Notes: a model not told the origin generated them from the sequence alone. A DNA stretch of 52,513 nt from UBA8516 sp964434855 (GCA_964434855.1 CAYSWR010000006.1:1-52513), one strand, 5' to 3'; shown: positions 1 to 8,952, counted from the stretch's first letter. Translations and numbers: made by a program.

Positions 1-1
1 A

Positions 2-112
2 CCAGGTCCAAGGACAGTTACAGGAATTGAAATCTTGGCAAAAATTATCCATCCAAAAGTGTTTTTGGATCTCAAAGTCCCAGATGATTCTTTTGTGCAA
101 ATAAATTCTTGA
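2..112 (+). CDS. C-terminal end of a periplasmic-binding-type protein (cobalamin/iron family), partial
   Basis: Only the last 36 codons are inside the window; the frame is open from base 2 and ends with TGA at 110-112. The tail reads PGPRTVTGIEILAKIIHP, which matches the closing helix of BtuF/FhuD-type substrate-binding proteins (usual form: PGPR followed by GLE and a hydrophobic run ending in HP). Such proteins capture cobalamin or iron-siderophore outside the membrane; some thaumarchaea carry stand-alone versions. The assignment rests on this short motif alone, so substrate and full domain layout cannot be judged. Confidence 0.55.
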   Translation, partial: PGPRTVTGIEILAKIIHPKVFLDLKVPDDSFVQINS

Positions 113-289
113 TAAAAGGTGATTTTACAAATAGTACTGTTATTTCTATACCAACAATTTATCAGCAATACAGGAACTATAGTTAAAATTTAACATGGAT
201 ATAGACAAGCCAAGTTTTGTAGCCATACGTAAGTAGTGACGAACCTAATTTTGATCGGCTTTATCTAGAAGCAAGCTATTGTTCAGACA

Positions 290-1837
290 ATGAACACTGA
301 CTTGCTAGTAGCAAGTTGTAGTATTGCAATTCTTACTTTCATTATTTTATTTGGGGGGGTACAGCCAGTAAATTCCCAGTCATCAACTAATTTGCCAGTA
401 GCCATGAATTGTAACCCATCCTCTTTGACCATCACACCAGGTAGTTCTGGGACTACTCAATGCATTGTTAAATCAAATGGATTTGATGGACAGCTAATGT
501 TTGTGGGTACAGTTCCACAAGGAGTGACTTACTCTTTTAGTCCCCCAATAGTAACACTACAATCAGGTGGTCAGGCTAGCTCAATGCTGACGATAAGTAT
601 TGACATAAGCACCACTGGGACACTTGATTTGAAATTTAAGGTAATAGACTCGGACGGAAATCAAAATGAAGAGATTTCCTTTAAGGTAAATTATCAGGGC
701 TCTCCTCAGCCTTCACCAGAGCCATCCCCGCCATCACCGACCCCAATCCCATCTATATCAACCACGCCTCAACCATCTTCACCTGATACTGATAGGGATG
801 GAATTGCTGATACTTCTGACAACTGTCCAAATGTTGTAAATCAAGATCAAGCAGATAGCGATGCAGATGGACTTGGAGACGCATGTGAAATAAAACCTCC
901 TTCAGCTGATGTATCTGTATCAATTACCGGACCACAAGAGCCAGTATTCTTTGGCGATGAAGTTACACTTATAGTCGATGTTACAAACAACGGCCCAGAT
1001 ACAGCAAAAAACGTTGTAACGACAACCCAGTTATCACCAGGATTGCAATTCATACCTGAGCATTCTAGCGGATTTGATAACTTTACGGGAGGTTTACTTG
1101 ATGGATTTACAATAACTACAATGACCGCAGTTCTTGTTGATAAAGCTGAACCTGTACTGATTGCCACCAACAGTATAGCTACTGACGATGATGGAAAGCT
1201 TGACGCCGTAGTCTTTGCATCTAGCGAATCTATTGATTTAGAACCAAGTGCAGGAATTTCAGGAGAAGGTACTCATGATCCAAATCCACAAAACAACCAA
1301 GTGTCAAGAACTTTTACTGTAGAAATTCAAAATGTCGCCCCAATAGCTGATGGCGGTGCAGATCTTACTATCAATGCAGAACAGACTATCACTCTTGACG
1401 CCAGTGATAGTAGGGATCCAAACGGAGACCCAATATCGTTTAGCTGGAGACAGGTTGCAGGACCAAGCGTTGTGTTAGACGAAACATTCTCCTTAAGACT
1501 AGAGTTTTTCCCGCCCATTACAGGAACATATACGTTTGAGCTGACAGTTACTGATGACAAGGGCTTAAAAAGTATAGATAACGTAACCATAGTTGTAGAC
1601 TATTCTGCAAAGTTTGTTCCAACAGCCGATGACCAAAGTGCACCTGATTCGGTAACTGTTGTAGCTGTAGAGGATTCGTCCTTTCCATTCTATCTTTTAA
1701 TTTTACCAGCTGTAGGCGCTGGAGCAGTTGTAGCCTTGATGAATATGCCATCTAACCCTTCACCCCCTCCAAATATTCCACCCAATGCCACTCTGACGCT
1801 TCGCTTTGAAGGTAGAGTCGAGGTCATAAGGAGATGA
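290..1837 (+). CDS. Secreted surface protein with thrombospondin type-3 repeat, DUF11-like and PKD-like domains
   Basis: 515 residues. An N-terminal hydrophobic segment (about 5-29) serves as signal peptide. A beta-rich region (about 38-135) is followed by a Pro/Ser/Thr linker, one calcium-binding TSP3 repeat (DTDRDGIADTSDNCP, about 164-200), a DUF11/CARDB-like domain with VTNNGPDTAKNV (about 205-270), a PKD/REJ-like domain (about 350-437, with DASDSRDPNGDPISFSW) and a C-terminal membrane helix (about 464-485) with a short cytoplasmic tail. I infer a membrane-anchored cell-surface or S-layer-associated protein. The start is the ATG at 290, about 25 bases after a TTTATCT box. The next gene begins 4 bases after its stop, so the two are probably cotranscribed. 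Confidence 0.8.
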   Translation: MNTDLLVASCSIAILTFIILFGGVQPVNSQSSTNLPVAMNCNPSSLTITPGSSGTTQCIVKSNGFDGQLMFVGTVPQGVTYSFSPPIVTLQSGGQASSMLTISIDISTTGTLDLKFKVIDSDGNQNEEISFKVNYQGSPQPSPEPSPPSPTPIPSISTTPQPSSPDTDRDGIADTSDNCPNVVNQDQADSDADGLGDACEIKPPSADVSVSITGPQEPVFFGDEVTLIVDVTNNGPDTAKNVVTTTQLSPGLQFIPEHSSGFDNFTGGLLDGFTITTMTAVLVDKAEPVLIATNSIATDDDGKLDAVVFASSESIDLEPSAGISGEGTHDPNPQNNQVSRTFTVEIQNVAPIADGGADLTINAEQTITLDASDSRDPNGDPISFSWRQVAGPSVVLDETFSLRLEFFPPITGTYTFELTVTDDKGLKSIDNVTIVVDYSAKFVPTADDQSAPDSVTVVAVEDSSFPFYLLILPAVGAGAVVALMNMPSNPSPPPNIPPNATLTLRFEGRVEVIRR

Positions 1838-1841
1838 TTAA

Positions 1842-2408
1842 ATGATTTCTGGAGAAGGTTTTGAAAAAATAAAAAGCGAATTAGAAAAAATCTTGGATGA
1901 TGTTTTACAGAATAGTTCTGAGCTGGGTCAGGCAAGAGATGTTAAAACAGTCATAGACTGGTTCAGAAAAGGTAAGCAGGCAATTGAGCCTGGAAAAATT
2001 CTAGGCATGATAAGTAAGAATATAGTCAGTAACGTGTTTGAGAAATTGCCAACAGAGCTTTCAGGTACTTTGGAAGATACACTGGAAGACTCTAGTATGC
2101 AGAAAAATCAGAGTGGTCGTTCCATTACTACATTCTTACCTGGATTTCAGACGTTAGAAGACATAGTGTTGGTTGCAAACGGAGCTCTTGATCTAGGTAA
2201 GGTGACGCTAGGCTTGTTTCAAGATATTGGTATAACGTTAGACCAAGTAAGAGTGTTAAAGGGTGAAGGCAGCAAGCGCTACGAAATAGGAAAAATTGGA
2301 TTTAGCGTTAATCTGTACTTGTTCTCCAAAATGATGATAGGAACAAAAAGGAAAAAAATCGCACAAAAAGAGTTTGAATTAAGAGATATCGTGTTGTCAG
2401 TGGTATGA
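1842..2408 (+). CDS. Conserved-looking cytoplasmic protein of unknown function, cotranscribed with the surface protein upstream
   Basis: 188 residues, ATG start only four bases after the preceding stop codon, which implies a shared transcript. No signal peptide or membrane segment. The first ~80 residues are predicted mostly helical and charged (EKIKSELEKILDDVL); the second half is mixed alpha/beta with a basic stretch GTKRKKIAQKEFELRD near the C terminus. I recognise no family. Because the preceding protein ends with a membrane helix and short inner tail, a partner role on the cytoplasmic side is possible, but that is inference from position only. Confidence 0.65.
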   Translation: MISGEGFEKIKSELEKILDDVLQNSSELGQARDVKTVIDWFRKGKQAIEPGKILGMISKNIVSNVFEKLPTELSGTLEDTLEDSSMQKNQSGRSITTFLPGFQTLEDIVLVANGALDLGKVTLGLFQDIGITLDQVRVLKGEGSKRYEIGKIGFSVNLYLFSKMMIGTKRKKIAQKEFELRDIVLSVV

Positions 2409-2450
2409 ATTATTTTTTAAAAGTTTAAACAGTAATTTGCTATTAGGGTT

Positions 2451-5009
2451 TTGTTGGTGGCATTAGGAAAAGCCTCTATCTTAATTCTACTCTTTATGTT
2501 CTCATGTGTAGTTGTTGGTTCTACACTTTTTTCTTTTAATTTAGTTGATGCACAAGAAGTTCGATCCTCCGTTCCTCCAGATTCAGATAAAGACGGAATT
2601 TCAGATGACAAAGACAACTGTCCAAGTGTCATTAATAGAGATCAAAAAGATAGCGATGGCGATGGTGTTGGTGATGTATGTGAGCCAGAGCCAGCAAGAC
2701 TGCAACCTTCCACAATTGAACCAGACTCTGATGACGATGGAATTTCAGATGCACAAGACAATTGTCCAAATATTGTCAACCGTGATCAAAAAGATTCTGA
2801 TGGAGACGGAGAAGGTGATGCATGCGAACCAACACCGGAAAGAAGTTTGGATGAAGGTGAGCAAGAAATCTCGTCAAGGTCAATTGAAGAAATTGAACGT
2901 GATGATAAAGAGGCACCTCAAACTGAACAAGAAGAACAACCACGAGGACGAGTTCCTGATTGGATTCAGACTACAGCAAGATTTTGGGTAGAAGAAAATG
3001 TAGAGGACAAGGACTTTACAGGTGGTATCAGCTATCTAATACAGCAAAACATTATTGATCTTGGAGAAGATATTTCATCAGAGGAATCAACTTCACAAGA
3101 ACCTAATGTACCGCAGTGGTTTAAGCAGACTACATCTTGGTGGATCGATGGTATGGTCCCTGAAGACCAATTTCTTGATGGACTCAAATGGCTAGTAAAG
3201 AAAAATATCATCAAAGGAGTGCAAAAGACCACTTTCTTGGCAGTTGATTTGGATGATCACAATTTGCCACTAAAAGAAGAAGGTATTCCAACAACATGGA
3301 TCCATAAAATTACTCCATCTGAACTCAAAGCTGAAGAACCACTAAAGCCCATTATGGATCCAAACCGGTACATCGGTGTCTTTGAGGCAGGAAATGATGG
3401 ATACTACTTGTGGGTTGGGGTTGATTGGGATCACTTTCTGGAAAAAGGAACTGACCTTGCAAATAAAGGTTACAGACTAGTTGACGTAGAACGCTACACC
3501 TATGGAGGAAAAGCTTACTACGATGGTGCATGGCTCTCAGGATCTGGCTCTAACTTGATTGAGGCAGGCAAGAATTGGGATGAGTTTTTTGACGTTTGGG
3601 ACGAACATAGCAAAGATAACTTGAGATTAATAGATATTGAGACATATGTTTCAGGAGGGGAAAGAAGGTACATCGGAGTATTTGTGAGCGGTTCTGATGG
3701 TCATTACCTGTCGTTATTCGATAATTGGGAAGGTTTTGTGGATAATTGGGATGAGCTAAGCAAAAATGGTTTACGCCTTATTGATTTTGAGACGTACATT
3801 TCCGACGGACAACGAAAATACATTGGAGTATATAGAAGTGGTTCTGGTGGGTATGTTTTAGAAAGTGGAATTAGCTGGAAAGATTTTGTAACTAATTGGA
3901 AGAATTATAACAAAGATGGCTTGCGCCTTATCGACGTAGAAACGCATCAGGAGGGAGACAAAAGACAGTACAGCGGAGTCTATGTGGCAGGAAGTGGCGG
4001 ATATGGTCTTTGGCATGCAGTTGATCTTGAAAACTTTGCATCAAAATGGAATGAGTGGGGAAACAACGGACTTCGTTTGACTGATCTCGAAGTGTATGCT
4101 AGTCAGTGCAAGATAGAGTGTCACAATCAGGTGGTCAAGCCAGGGGAACCTTACAATTATGGATACAAAGTGACTTACCCGTGGCATTGCCCTGGAAAAC
4201 CGTATAGCTGTTCATCACAGGACACGGTGATGTACAAATCTCCATCTGATGAATTTGATGGCGCTAGATTTGTAAGACTTTCCGCACTTGAATCATCAGA
4301 CAAAATATTTGTTTTACCTTTTGATGACAAGGAGGTAAAGATGTGGCAGACATGGATATACAATAGTGGTAAATGGCATCATGCTATTGATTATGGAAGA
4401 TCAGATTATGACACTTTCAAGGTGAGGGCAGCCGCACCAGGACGGGTTCTTTTCGCTGAGTATGAAGATTGGTCTGGGAATACAATAATTATTAGTCATG
4501 ATGCAGGCGGTGAAGAGGATCTGTATCGGACAATCTATGTACATCTGCGTGATGGAGCTGAATTAGATTGTTCGAGAGCTTGGTCTAAAAGTATTCCAAA
4601 TATAGATGGGGAAAATCTTGACCTATACACAAAACATCTTGAGCTTACAGGATGTGATAAGGGAGACACTTCAAATCTAGATTCTACACATTGGGGAACC
4701 AACTCTCAGACAATCCAAGTTAAAGAAGGCGACGAGGTAGAAGCAGGTCAGTTCATTGCGTGGGCTGGCAATACAGGTCCTGGAGGCAAAAAAGGAGAAG
4801 GCAATCCCAACACCCACCTGCACATCTTTTTTACAAAACGTGATCCTAAAAACAATGAATGGTACTTTATTGATCCTTATGGAATCTATGCAGGACGAGA
4901 TTGTTATCCGAGCGGTTTGACGGATCCTATTGATACCCCCTGTAGTCGGTATCCAGTATCATGGAAAAGTGGCAAGCCGCAATATCCAATATTAACAAAT
5001 GTAAAGTAA
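2451..5009 (+). CDS. Secreted multidomain M23-family metallopeptidase with TSP3, Trp-module and tandem-repeat domains
   Basis: 852 residues; TTG start about 25 bases after a TTTTTAAAAG box. Order: signal peptide (1-34); two TSP3 calcium-binding repeats (about 43-80 and 90-125); acidic linker; two Trp-rich modules (about 168-205 and 220-252, each of the form PxW..TxxxW then F..G..YL); five ~48-residue repeats (about 306-550; YIGVF/YSGVY...GSGGY...W..F...W....GLRLIDIET) resembling Bacterial Tandem Repeat Domain 1; then a LytM/M23 peptidase domain (about 630-800) with zinc ligands HHAID (H643, D647) and THLHIFF (H789, H791). Key residues are intact, so it is probably an active zinc peptidase. 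Archaea of this group have no murein, so the substrate is more likely a peptide cross-link of other cells or a surface protein. Confidence 0.85.
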   Translation: MLVALGKASILILLFMFSCVVVGSTLFSFNLVDAQEVRSSVPPDSDKDGISDDKDNCPSVINRDQKDSDGDGVGDVCEPEPARLQPSTIEPDSDDDGISDAQDNCPNIVNRDQKDSDGDGEGDACEPTPERSLDEGEQEISSRSIEEIERDDKEAPQTEQEEQPRGRVPDWIQTTARFWVEENVEDKDFTGGISYLIQQNIIDLGEDISSEESTSQEPNVPQWFKQTTSWWIDGMVPEDQFLDGLKWLVKKNIIKGVQKTTFLAVDLDDHNLPLKEEGIPTTWIHKITPSELKAEEPLKPIMDPNRYIGVFEAGNDGYYLWVGVDWDHFLEKGTDLANKGYRLVDVERYTYGGKAYYDGAWLSGSGSNLIEAGKNWDEFFDVWDEHSKDNLRLIDIETYVSGGERRYIGVFVSGSDGHYLSLFDNWEGFVDNWDELSKNGLRLIDFETYISDGQRKYIGVYRSGSGGYVLESGISWKDFVTNWKNYNKDGLRLIDVETHQEGDKRQYSGVYVAGSGGYGLWHAVDLENFASKWNEWGNNGLRLTDLEVYASQCKIECHNQVVKPGEPYNYGYKVTYPWHCPGKPYSCSSQDTVMYKSPSDEFDGARFVRLSALESSDKIFVLPFDDKEVKMWQTWIYNSGKWHHAIDYGRSDYDTFKVRAAAPGRVLFAEYEDWSGNTIIISHDAGGEEDLYRTIYVHLRDGAELDCSRAWSKSIPNIDGENLDLYTKHLELTGCDKGDTSNLDSTHWGTNSQTIQVKEGDEVEAGQFIAWAGNTGPGGKKGEGNPNTHLHIFFTKRDPKNNEWYFIDPYGIYAGRDCYPSGLTDPIDTPCSRYPVSWKSGKPQYPILTNVK

Positions 5010-5364
5010 TTCTGGGGTGAGTTTGAATTATTTTGAGAGGAAGAAATTTAGACTTTGATTATTCCGATTTGATACTTAAAGATAAACAGATTACATGCTA
5101 GGTTTGGTGATTGGTTAGATTTGTTTTATAAGGACTTTTTTCTGTTACCAAGACATTAAACACCAGTTGTCATTATTAAAAATAATTTTAGAAGTTGGAG
5201 GTGTGATTTTTATGATTTTAGCTATTGTGTTTTTAGGTGCTGAGCCTTAAAGACTGGATTTGAAAAAACAATGACTCCTGACACAAGTGAATTACGAAGA
5301 TTAGATAGTTGTAAGTTAAAACCAATACAAAAGACTTACAGGCAGTAGGTTTAGACATTATGAG
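5010..5364. other. Intergenic stretch without a supported gene
   Basis: This 355-base AT-rich stretch separates the M23 peptidase from a small ORF. I see only very short frames, for example ATG 5270 giving 25 codons, none with a recognisable motif. No tRNA, no strong hairpin and no repeat was noticed. Confidence 0.4.
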
Positions 5365-5547
5365 ATGGAACGTAAAATCCCTTCTCCCGACAAGAAAACT
5401 ATGGAGCATATGGCTAGCCTGAGTTGGAATGATCTCATGCTTTTCATGCATAAAAAATATGGTAAGAAAGTCACACAGGATTTTCTAAAAAATTACACAT
5501 ACCGATTACAAAAACTAAAGTGGCGCAAAAATCAAAAATGGAAATAA
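5365..5547 (+). CDS. Small basic protein of unknown function
   Basis: 60 residues, ATG start, strongly basic (about one third Lys/Arg) with a hydrophobic-aromatic centre (SWNDLMLFMHKKYGKK). No zinc motif, no signal peptide. The composition looks like that of a real small protein rather than a chance frame, and the overlapping reverse frame is less plausible. It converges on the Fic gene downstream. No family is recognised. Confidence 0.4.
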   Translation: MERKIPSPDKKTMEHMASLSWNDLMLFMHKKYGKKVTQDFLKNYTYRLQKLKWRKNQKWK

Positions 5548-5589
5548 AAAATTGGAAAGGAGTTTTGGAGCCGAGTCTCTCAAATAATT

Positions 5590-6477
5590 CTATTTGAGAT
5601 ATCTTTTGTGTTCCTTGATGTATTTTTTGACCAACCACTGGACAAATGTCCTGTCCACTTTCTTTACTTGAGACCTTTCCAGTGCGGTATAGTAGCTGTT
5701 TCTCCCTTGGTATGGTATGTTAAGCATTGGATATTTTTTCATGTTCAGGATAAAGTTCATGATCAGTCTTGAAATTCTGCCGTTGCCGTCTCCAAAGGGG
5801 TGGATGGTCACGAACTGCAGATGAGCCATCGCTGCAAGCTCTACAGGATGTAACTTGTTCTTGTTTTTGTTGTACCACTTGAAGAACTCTGTCAACATTG
5901 GATGTACTTCTACAGCTAACGGTGGCATGAATTTGCTGCCGCCTATGGCAATCTGATATTTTCTTATCTTGCCCGCAATGTCAGGCTTTGTAGCATGGAA
6001 GAGTTTCCAGTGCCAGTCCAACACTGTATGAAAGGAGATCTCTTTTTCAGGTTTCAGGATTTCGTAAAACAGGTCTCTGTGCGCTTCTGCCTCTTTTACG
6101 TCCCTTATCGACTTGTTCTTTGGGGTGATTCCCCTTTCAAGCAAGTCGGCCGTTTCCCGGTGCGTTAGTGTAGATCCTTCTATCCTCTGTGTGTCGTAAG
6201 TGAACTTGATTGCAAAGTTCTGCAACTCTTTTTCTCTTACAGACTTTGGTATTGTTCTCTGTTCTTTTGAGTATCTCTCCTTGATCCTGTCAGCATCACG
6301 ATACCACTTTTCCCTGTAAATGTCATCAAGGAAATTTTTCTTGAGTTCCTCTATGTTAGTGGGGATTTTTCTTCCTAGGTATAGATCCTTTGTCCGTACC
6401 TGTTTCCCTTTTCTTATATTGTGTTCTAGATAGTAATAGGTCTGACCTTTGAGGACCTTCTTCTTTACTGTGACCAT
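5590..6477 (-). CDS. Fic-domain AMPylation (or related nucleotidyl-transfer) protein, class II type
   Basis: 295 residues. The Fic core motif HPFGDGNGR lies at about 220-228 and is complete, including the catalytic His and the phosphate-binding Asn-Gly-Arg. Upstream (about 98-106) is TQRIEG, matching the [S/T]xxxE[G/N] auto-inhibitory helix, so inhibition is built into the same chain (class II). The N terminus is basic and rich in Lys/Tyr, possibly a target-binding part. Fic enzymes usually transfer AMP from ATP to Ser, Thr or Tyr of a target; the target is unknown. The start ATG at 6477 sits 26 bases after a TATA box placed inside an 11-bp inverted repeat, which suggests autoregulation. The gene appears richer in G+C than its neighbours, hinting at transfer. 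Confidence 0.9.
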   Translation of the reverse strand: MVTVKKKVLKGQTYYYLEHNIRKGKQVRTKDLYLGRKIPTNIEELKKNFLDDIYREKWYRDADRIKERYSKEQRTIPKSVREKELQNFAIKFTYDTQRIEGSTLTHRETADLLERGITPKNKSIRDVKEAEAHRDLFYEILKPEKEISFHTVLDWHWKLFHATKPDIAGKIRKYQIAIGGSKFMPPLAVEVHPMLTEFFKWYNKNKNKLHPVELAAMAHLQFVTIHPFGDGNGRISRLIMNFILNMKKYPMLNIPYQGRNSYYTALERSQVKKVDRTFVQWLVKKYIKEHKRYLK

Positions 6478-6486
6478 GAAATTAGT

Positions 6487-6536
6487 TACCCCTACATATT
6501 TATATAATTATCATTTTTATTCAAAATGTAGGGGTA
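6487..6536 (-). promoter_or_regulatory. TATA box enclosed by a perfect 11-bp inverted repeat, upstream of fic
   Basis: The arms TACCCCTACAT (6487-6497) and ATGTAGGGGTA (6526-6536) are perfect reverse complements separated by 28 bases. Between them, read towards fic, lies ATTATATAAATA (about 6498-6509), centred about 26 bases before the fic ATG; transcription would then begin at the start codon. A dimeric or paired regulator bound to the arms would block TBP/TFB access. Arms and spacing are seen directly; repression is inferred. Confidence 0.7.
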
Positions 6537-6541
6537 TCACT

Positions 6542-6706
6542 CTACCTGATTTCTATCTTTTCTAGATTCATTCGCTTTCTTTCTATTATAACATAATAAT
6601 TGATAATCTCAAGCATCTTCTCTTCTGTGGTAAAATTATATCCATTAGACGCTTTTAGAAAGTCTAGATAGTCTTTTTCATTTATTTTAATTTTGATTTC
6701 ACACAA
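6542..6706 (-). CDS. Possible small protein upstream of fic (54 codons, TTG start)
   Basis: An open frame on the same strand as fic ends with TAG at 6542-6544, six bases beyond the operator arm. From the TTG at 6706 it encodes 54 residues, Lys/Glu/Ile-rich and helical in character (KINEKDYLDFLKASNGY, then TTEEKMLEIINYYV). The frame stays open further upstream for about 16 codons without ATG or GTG. It may be a real small partner of Fic, or the tail of a decayed gene. No family recognised. Confidence 0.35.
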   Translation of the reverse strand: MCEIKIKINEKDYLDFLKASNGYNFTTEEKMLEIINYYVIIERKRMNLEKIEIR

Positions 6707-6731
6707 GAATGAAATCTTACTAGCCAGCGAT

Positions 6732-6779
6732 AAAAGCTGATCAAGCTTTTACGTGTTTAGCTGTAGTTAAAAAACTACA
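6732..6779. repeat. Two adjacent short inverted repeats upstream of the aldo/keto reductase gene
   Basis: AAAAGCT-GATCA-AGCTTTT (6732-6750) and TGTAGTT-AAAA-AACTACA (6762-6779) are perfect palindromes with 7-bp arms and 4-5-base centres. They lie 37-84 bases before the ATG at 6816, so they could be operator sites of that gene. The first could also act in termination in the opposite direction. Confidence 0.45.
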
Positions 6780-6815
6780 CAAAAACAAATACGTACGAAT
6801 TAATTAGAATCAAAC

Positions 6816-7826
6816 ATGTCACAACAAAAAACCCACCAGTTAACATCCGACTTGAAAATCTGCCAAATCCTAAACGGCATGTGGCAGGTAGCAGGAGGCC
6901 ATGGTCAAATCGACCCAGAATCTGCCATTTCTGAGATGCCTTCGTATCATGATTCTGGTTTTACAACATGGGACATGGCAGACATTTATGGGCCTGCTGA
7001 AGAATACCTCGGTGAATTTCGAAAAAGAATTGCAAAGATAAAGGGCCAAGACGAACTTGACAAAATACAGGCTCTAACAAAATTTGTCCCAAATCCAGGT
7101 CCAATGACTAGATCAATTGTGGAACATTACATCGATAAATCAATTCGCAGAATGAATGTTAAAGCAATTGATGTGGTTCAGTTTCACTGGTGGGATTATA
7201 ACGATACAAGATATGTTGATGCACTACATCATCTCTCAAAGCTTCAAGATGATGGAAAGATACGACATGTTGGGCTGACAAATTTTGATACGGAAAGACT
7301 AGATATTATGGTAGAAAATGGATTCAAATTAATATCAAATCAAGTGCAATATTCTATCATAGACCAGAGACCAAAAGTCAAGATGACTCCATTTTGCCAA
7401 AAACATGGCATCAAACTACTCGCTTATGGAACCCTTCTTGGAGGATTCTTGTCTGAAAATTATAAAGAAAAACCAGAGCCAACGAGGTCTCAGCTATACA
7501 CAGCAAGTTTACAAAAATACAAGAACATGATTGATGCCTGGGGTGGATGGACTCTATTTCAAGAGCTACTTGCGGTACTAGATGATATAGCAAAAAAGCA
7601 CCATGTCAGCATTGCAAATGTTGCTGCAAGATATGTTTTAGACAAACCAGTTGTTGCAGGTGTGATAATTGGTGTAAGACTTGGCATAGCAGAGCACAAG
7701 TCAGACAACGCTAGAGTGTTTTCATTAAATTTAGATAAAGATGACAATGAAAAGATAAGATCAGTGACCTCAAGATCACAGGATCTGTTTTCTTCTATTG
7801 GCGATTGTGGGGATGAATATAGATGA
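6816..7826 (+). CDS. Aldo/keto reductase family oxidoreductase
   Basis: 336 residues, the usual length for a single (beta/alpha)8 reductase. It reduces aldehydes or ketones with NAD(P)H in the cytoplasm. The catalytic Asp-Tyr pair is seen in TTWDMADIYGPAEEYLG (about 49-65), the Lys is probably in TKFVP, and the active-site His in DVVQFHWWDY (about 118-127). VGLTNFDTERL and SNQVQYSIID follow the strand 6 and 7 pattern, and the C-terminal VIIGVR segment resembles the coenzyme-phosphate site. It stands alone behind two palindromes. The natural substrate cannot be read from the sequence. Confidence 0.9.
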   Translation: MSQQKTHQLTSDLKICQILNGMWQVAGGHGQIDPESAISEMPSYHDSGFTTWDMADIYGPAEEYLGEFRKRIAKIKGQDELDKIQALTKFVPNPGPMTRSIVEHYIDKSIRRMNVKAIDVVQFHWWDYNDTRYVDALHHLSKLQDDGKIRHVGLTNFDTERLDIMVENGFKLISNQVQYSIIDQRPKVKMTPFCQKHGIKLLAYGTLLGGFLSENYKEKPEPTRSQLYTASLQKYKNMIDAWGGWTLFQELLAVLDDIAKKHHVSIANVAARYVLDKPVVAGVIIGVRLGIAEHKSDNARVFSLNLDKDDNEKIRSVTSRSQDLFSSIGDCGDEYR

Positions 7827-7960
7827 TTTATAATGAAAATTATAAAACAGGAAACTGCATCTTTTTTTATTATATATCTTATCAGCTTAAAAAATTCCAT
7901 TAACAGAGTAGCTTTTGGAGACTAGCTCTCTATAATGACTCCACATGATACCATTCAAGT

Positions 7961-8038
7961 ATGAAAAAGCGATCACACGCATCTTATGTAGCAGCAGGCA
8001 AAAAAGGTGCAAGAACTAGAAAAAGAAAGGGTAACTAA
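7961..8038 (+). CDS. Very small, highly basic protein (25 residues)
   Basis: ATG to TAA encodes a 25-residue peptide, MKKRSHASYVAAGKK followed by GARTRKRKGN. Eleven residues are Lys, Arg or His and none is acidic. The lysine-rich AAGKKGARTRKRK pattern resembles nucleic-acid-binding tails. A short AT-rich box precedes it. Too short for any family call; the clean composition argues for a real gene. Confidence 0.4.
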   Translation: MKKRSHASYVAAGKKGARTRKRKGN

Positions 8039-8074
8039 CCTTCTAATCAAATCAGAACCCAACAAACTTTCACT

Positions 8075-8650
8075 CTAGCGATTTTTTTCGATGAGTTCTT
8101 GTAGGTAATCCTTATCAGAAAGTGAGAGTGGTTCTTCTTTCCTAAGAGTAAGTAGAATCGAATACAAACGCATTGTATCTCCTATTCCTTCTTGCATCAT
8201 AATTACAACTGATTTCATTAAATCGTCTGAAGAACTCTTTCTAATTGGCGTTGCAAACGATAGTTGATAGCCATCAGGATCTCGCATATGAAAGAATCTT
8301 TCACCCCAAGAAGCGTCTGTAGGTTCATTTTCAAAAGAGACTAATTTTGAAATATTATCATCATTTTTCAAATGTGAGTACAGTTCATCTACGTTATCTG
8401 TATGAAAAATTATTCTTCCAAAATCTCTTGTATTCTGATCGTAACTATTTCGTAGCTCCAAGTTTAGGAACATTTTGCTGGCTTTGCCAGCCTCGTATGT
8501 AGTAAAAGAGTCATTAGACGCGCCGCCGCATACCAGTTTAAAACCAGGTATCCTAGAGTAGAATTTGCATGACGCCTCCATATTTTTAACTACTAGCGTA
8601 ATTGCAGATAACCTGTATACTTTCACTTCATGTATAATGGGCAATCGCAT
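8075..8650 (-). CDS. VOC (glyoxalase/bleomycin-resistance) protein with a helical C-terminal tail
   Basis: 191 residues. The first ~135 form one VOC domain: paired beta-alpha-beta-beta-beta modules with LSAITLVVKNMEASCKFYS at the start and FFHMRDPDGYQLSFATP at the end, the usual metal-site strand. About 50 further residues form a helical tail, GDTMRLYSILLTLRK then LSLSDKDYLQELI, resembling short C-terminal modules seen on many thaumarchaeal membrane proteins. VOC proteins bind a divalent metal and act on small molecules, or sequester them; the substrate is unknown. A GTG nine codons in could be an alternative start, but ATG 8650 fits better. Confidence 0.8.
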   Translation of the reverse strand: MRLPIIHEVKVYRLSAITLVVKNMEASCKFYSRIPGFKLVCGGASNDSFTTYEAGKASKMFLNLELRNSYDQNTRDFGRIIFHTDNVDELYSHLKNDDNISKLVSFENEPTDASWGERFFHMRDPDGYQLSFATPIRKSSSDDLMKSVVIMMQEGIGDTMRLYSILLTLRKEEPLSLSDKDYLQELIEKNR

Positions 8651-8727
8651 TATAAATAATCAAAAGTCCTTGCTGCTCCACTAGTGCCAAAAATACAAAT
8701 AGTGAGAACGCAATAGTGGTATAAACA

Positions 8728-8937
8728 ATGACTGAATTCATATGTCCTGATTGTGGAAAGAAGCTTTACCACGAAAACGAGACTACCCTAGAAATTGAAA
8801 AAGGCGTACACAAAAAATTTTGTAGAAAAATACCAGGAGATACCAAAAGTTTTATGCATAGAGACCCAAATGACAATGATCCCATAGAGAAAGTCAGGGC
8901 AACTGACAACGAAGGGAAACCGATACTAAGACGCTAA
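8728..8937 (+). CDS. Small zinc-finger-like protein
   Basis: 69 residues. FICPDCGKKLYHE near the N terminus supplies a CxxC knuckle, and GVHKKFCRK about 22 residues later could complete a CCHC site. The second half is polar and charged without further cysteines. Divergent from the VOC gene. It is probably a nucleic-acid-binding or structural zinc protein; no family name can be assigned. Confidence 0.6.
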   Translation: MTEFICPDCGKKLYHENETTLEIEKGVHKKFCRKIPGDTKSFMHRDPNDNDPIEKVRATDNEGKPILRR

Positions 8938-8952
8938 GTCGCTTTGATTTTT

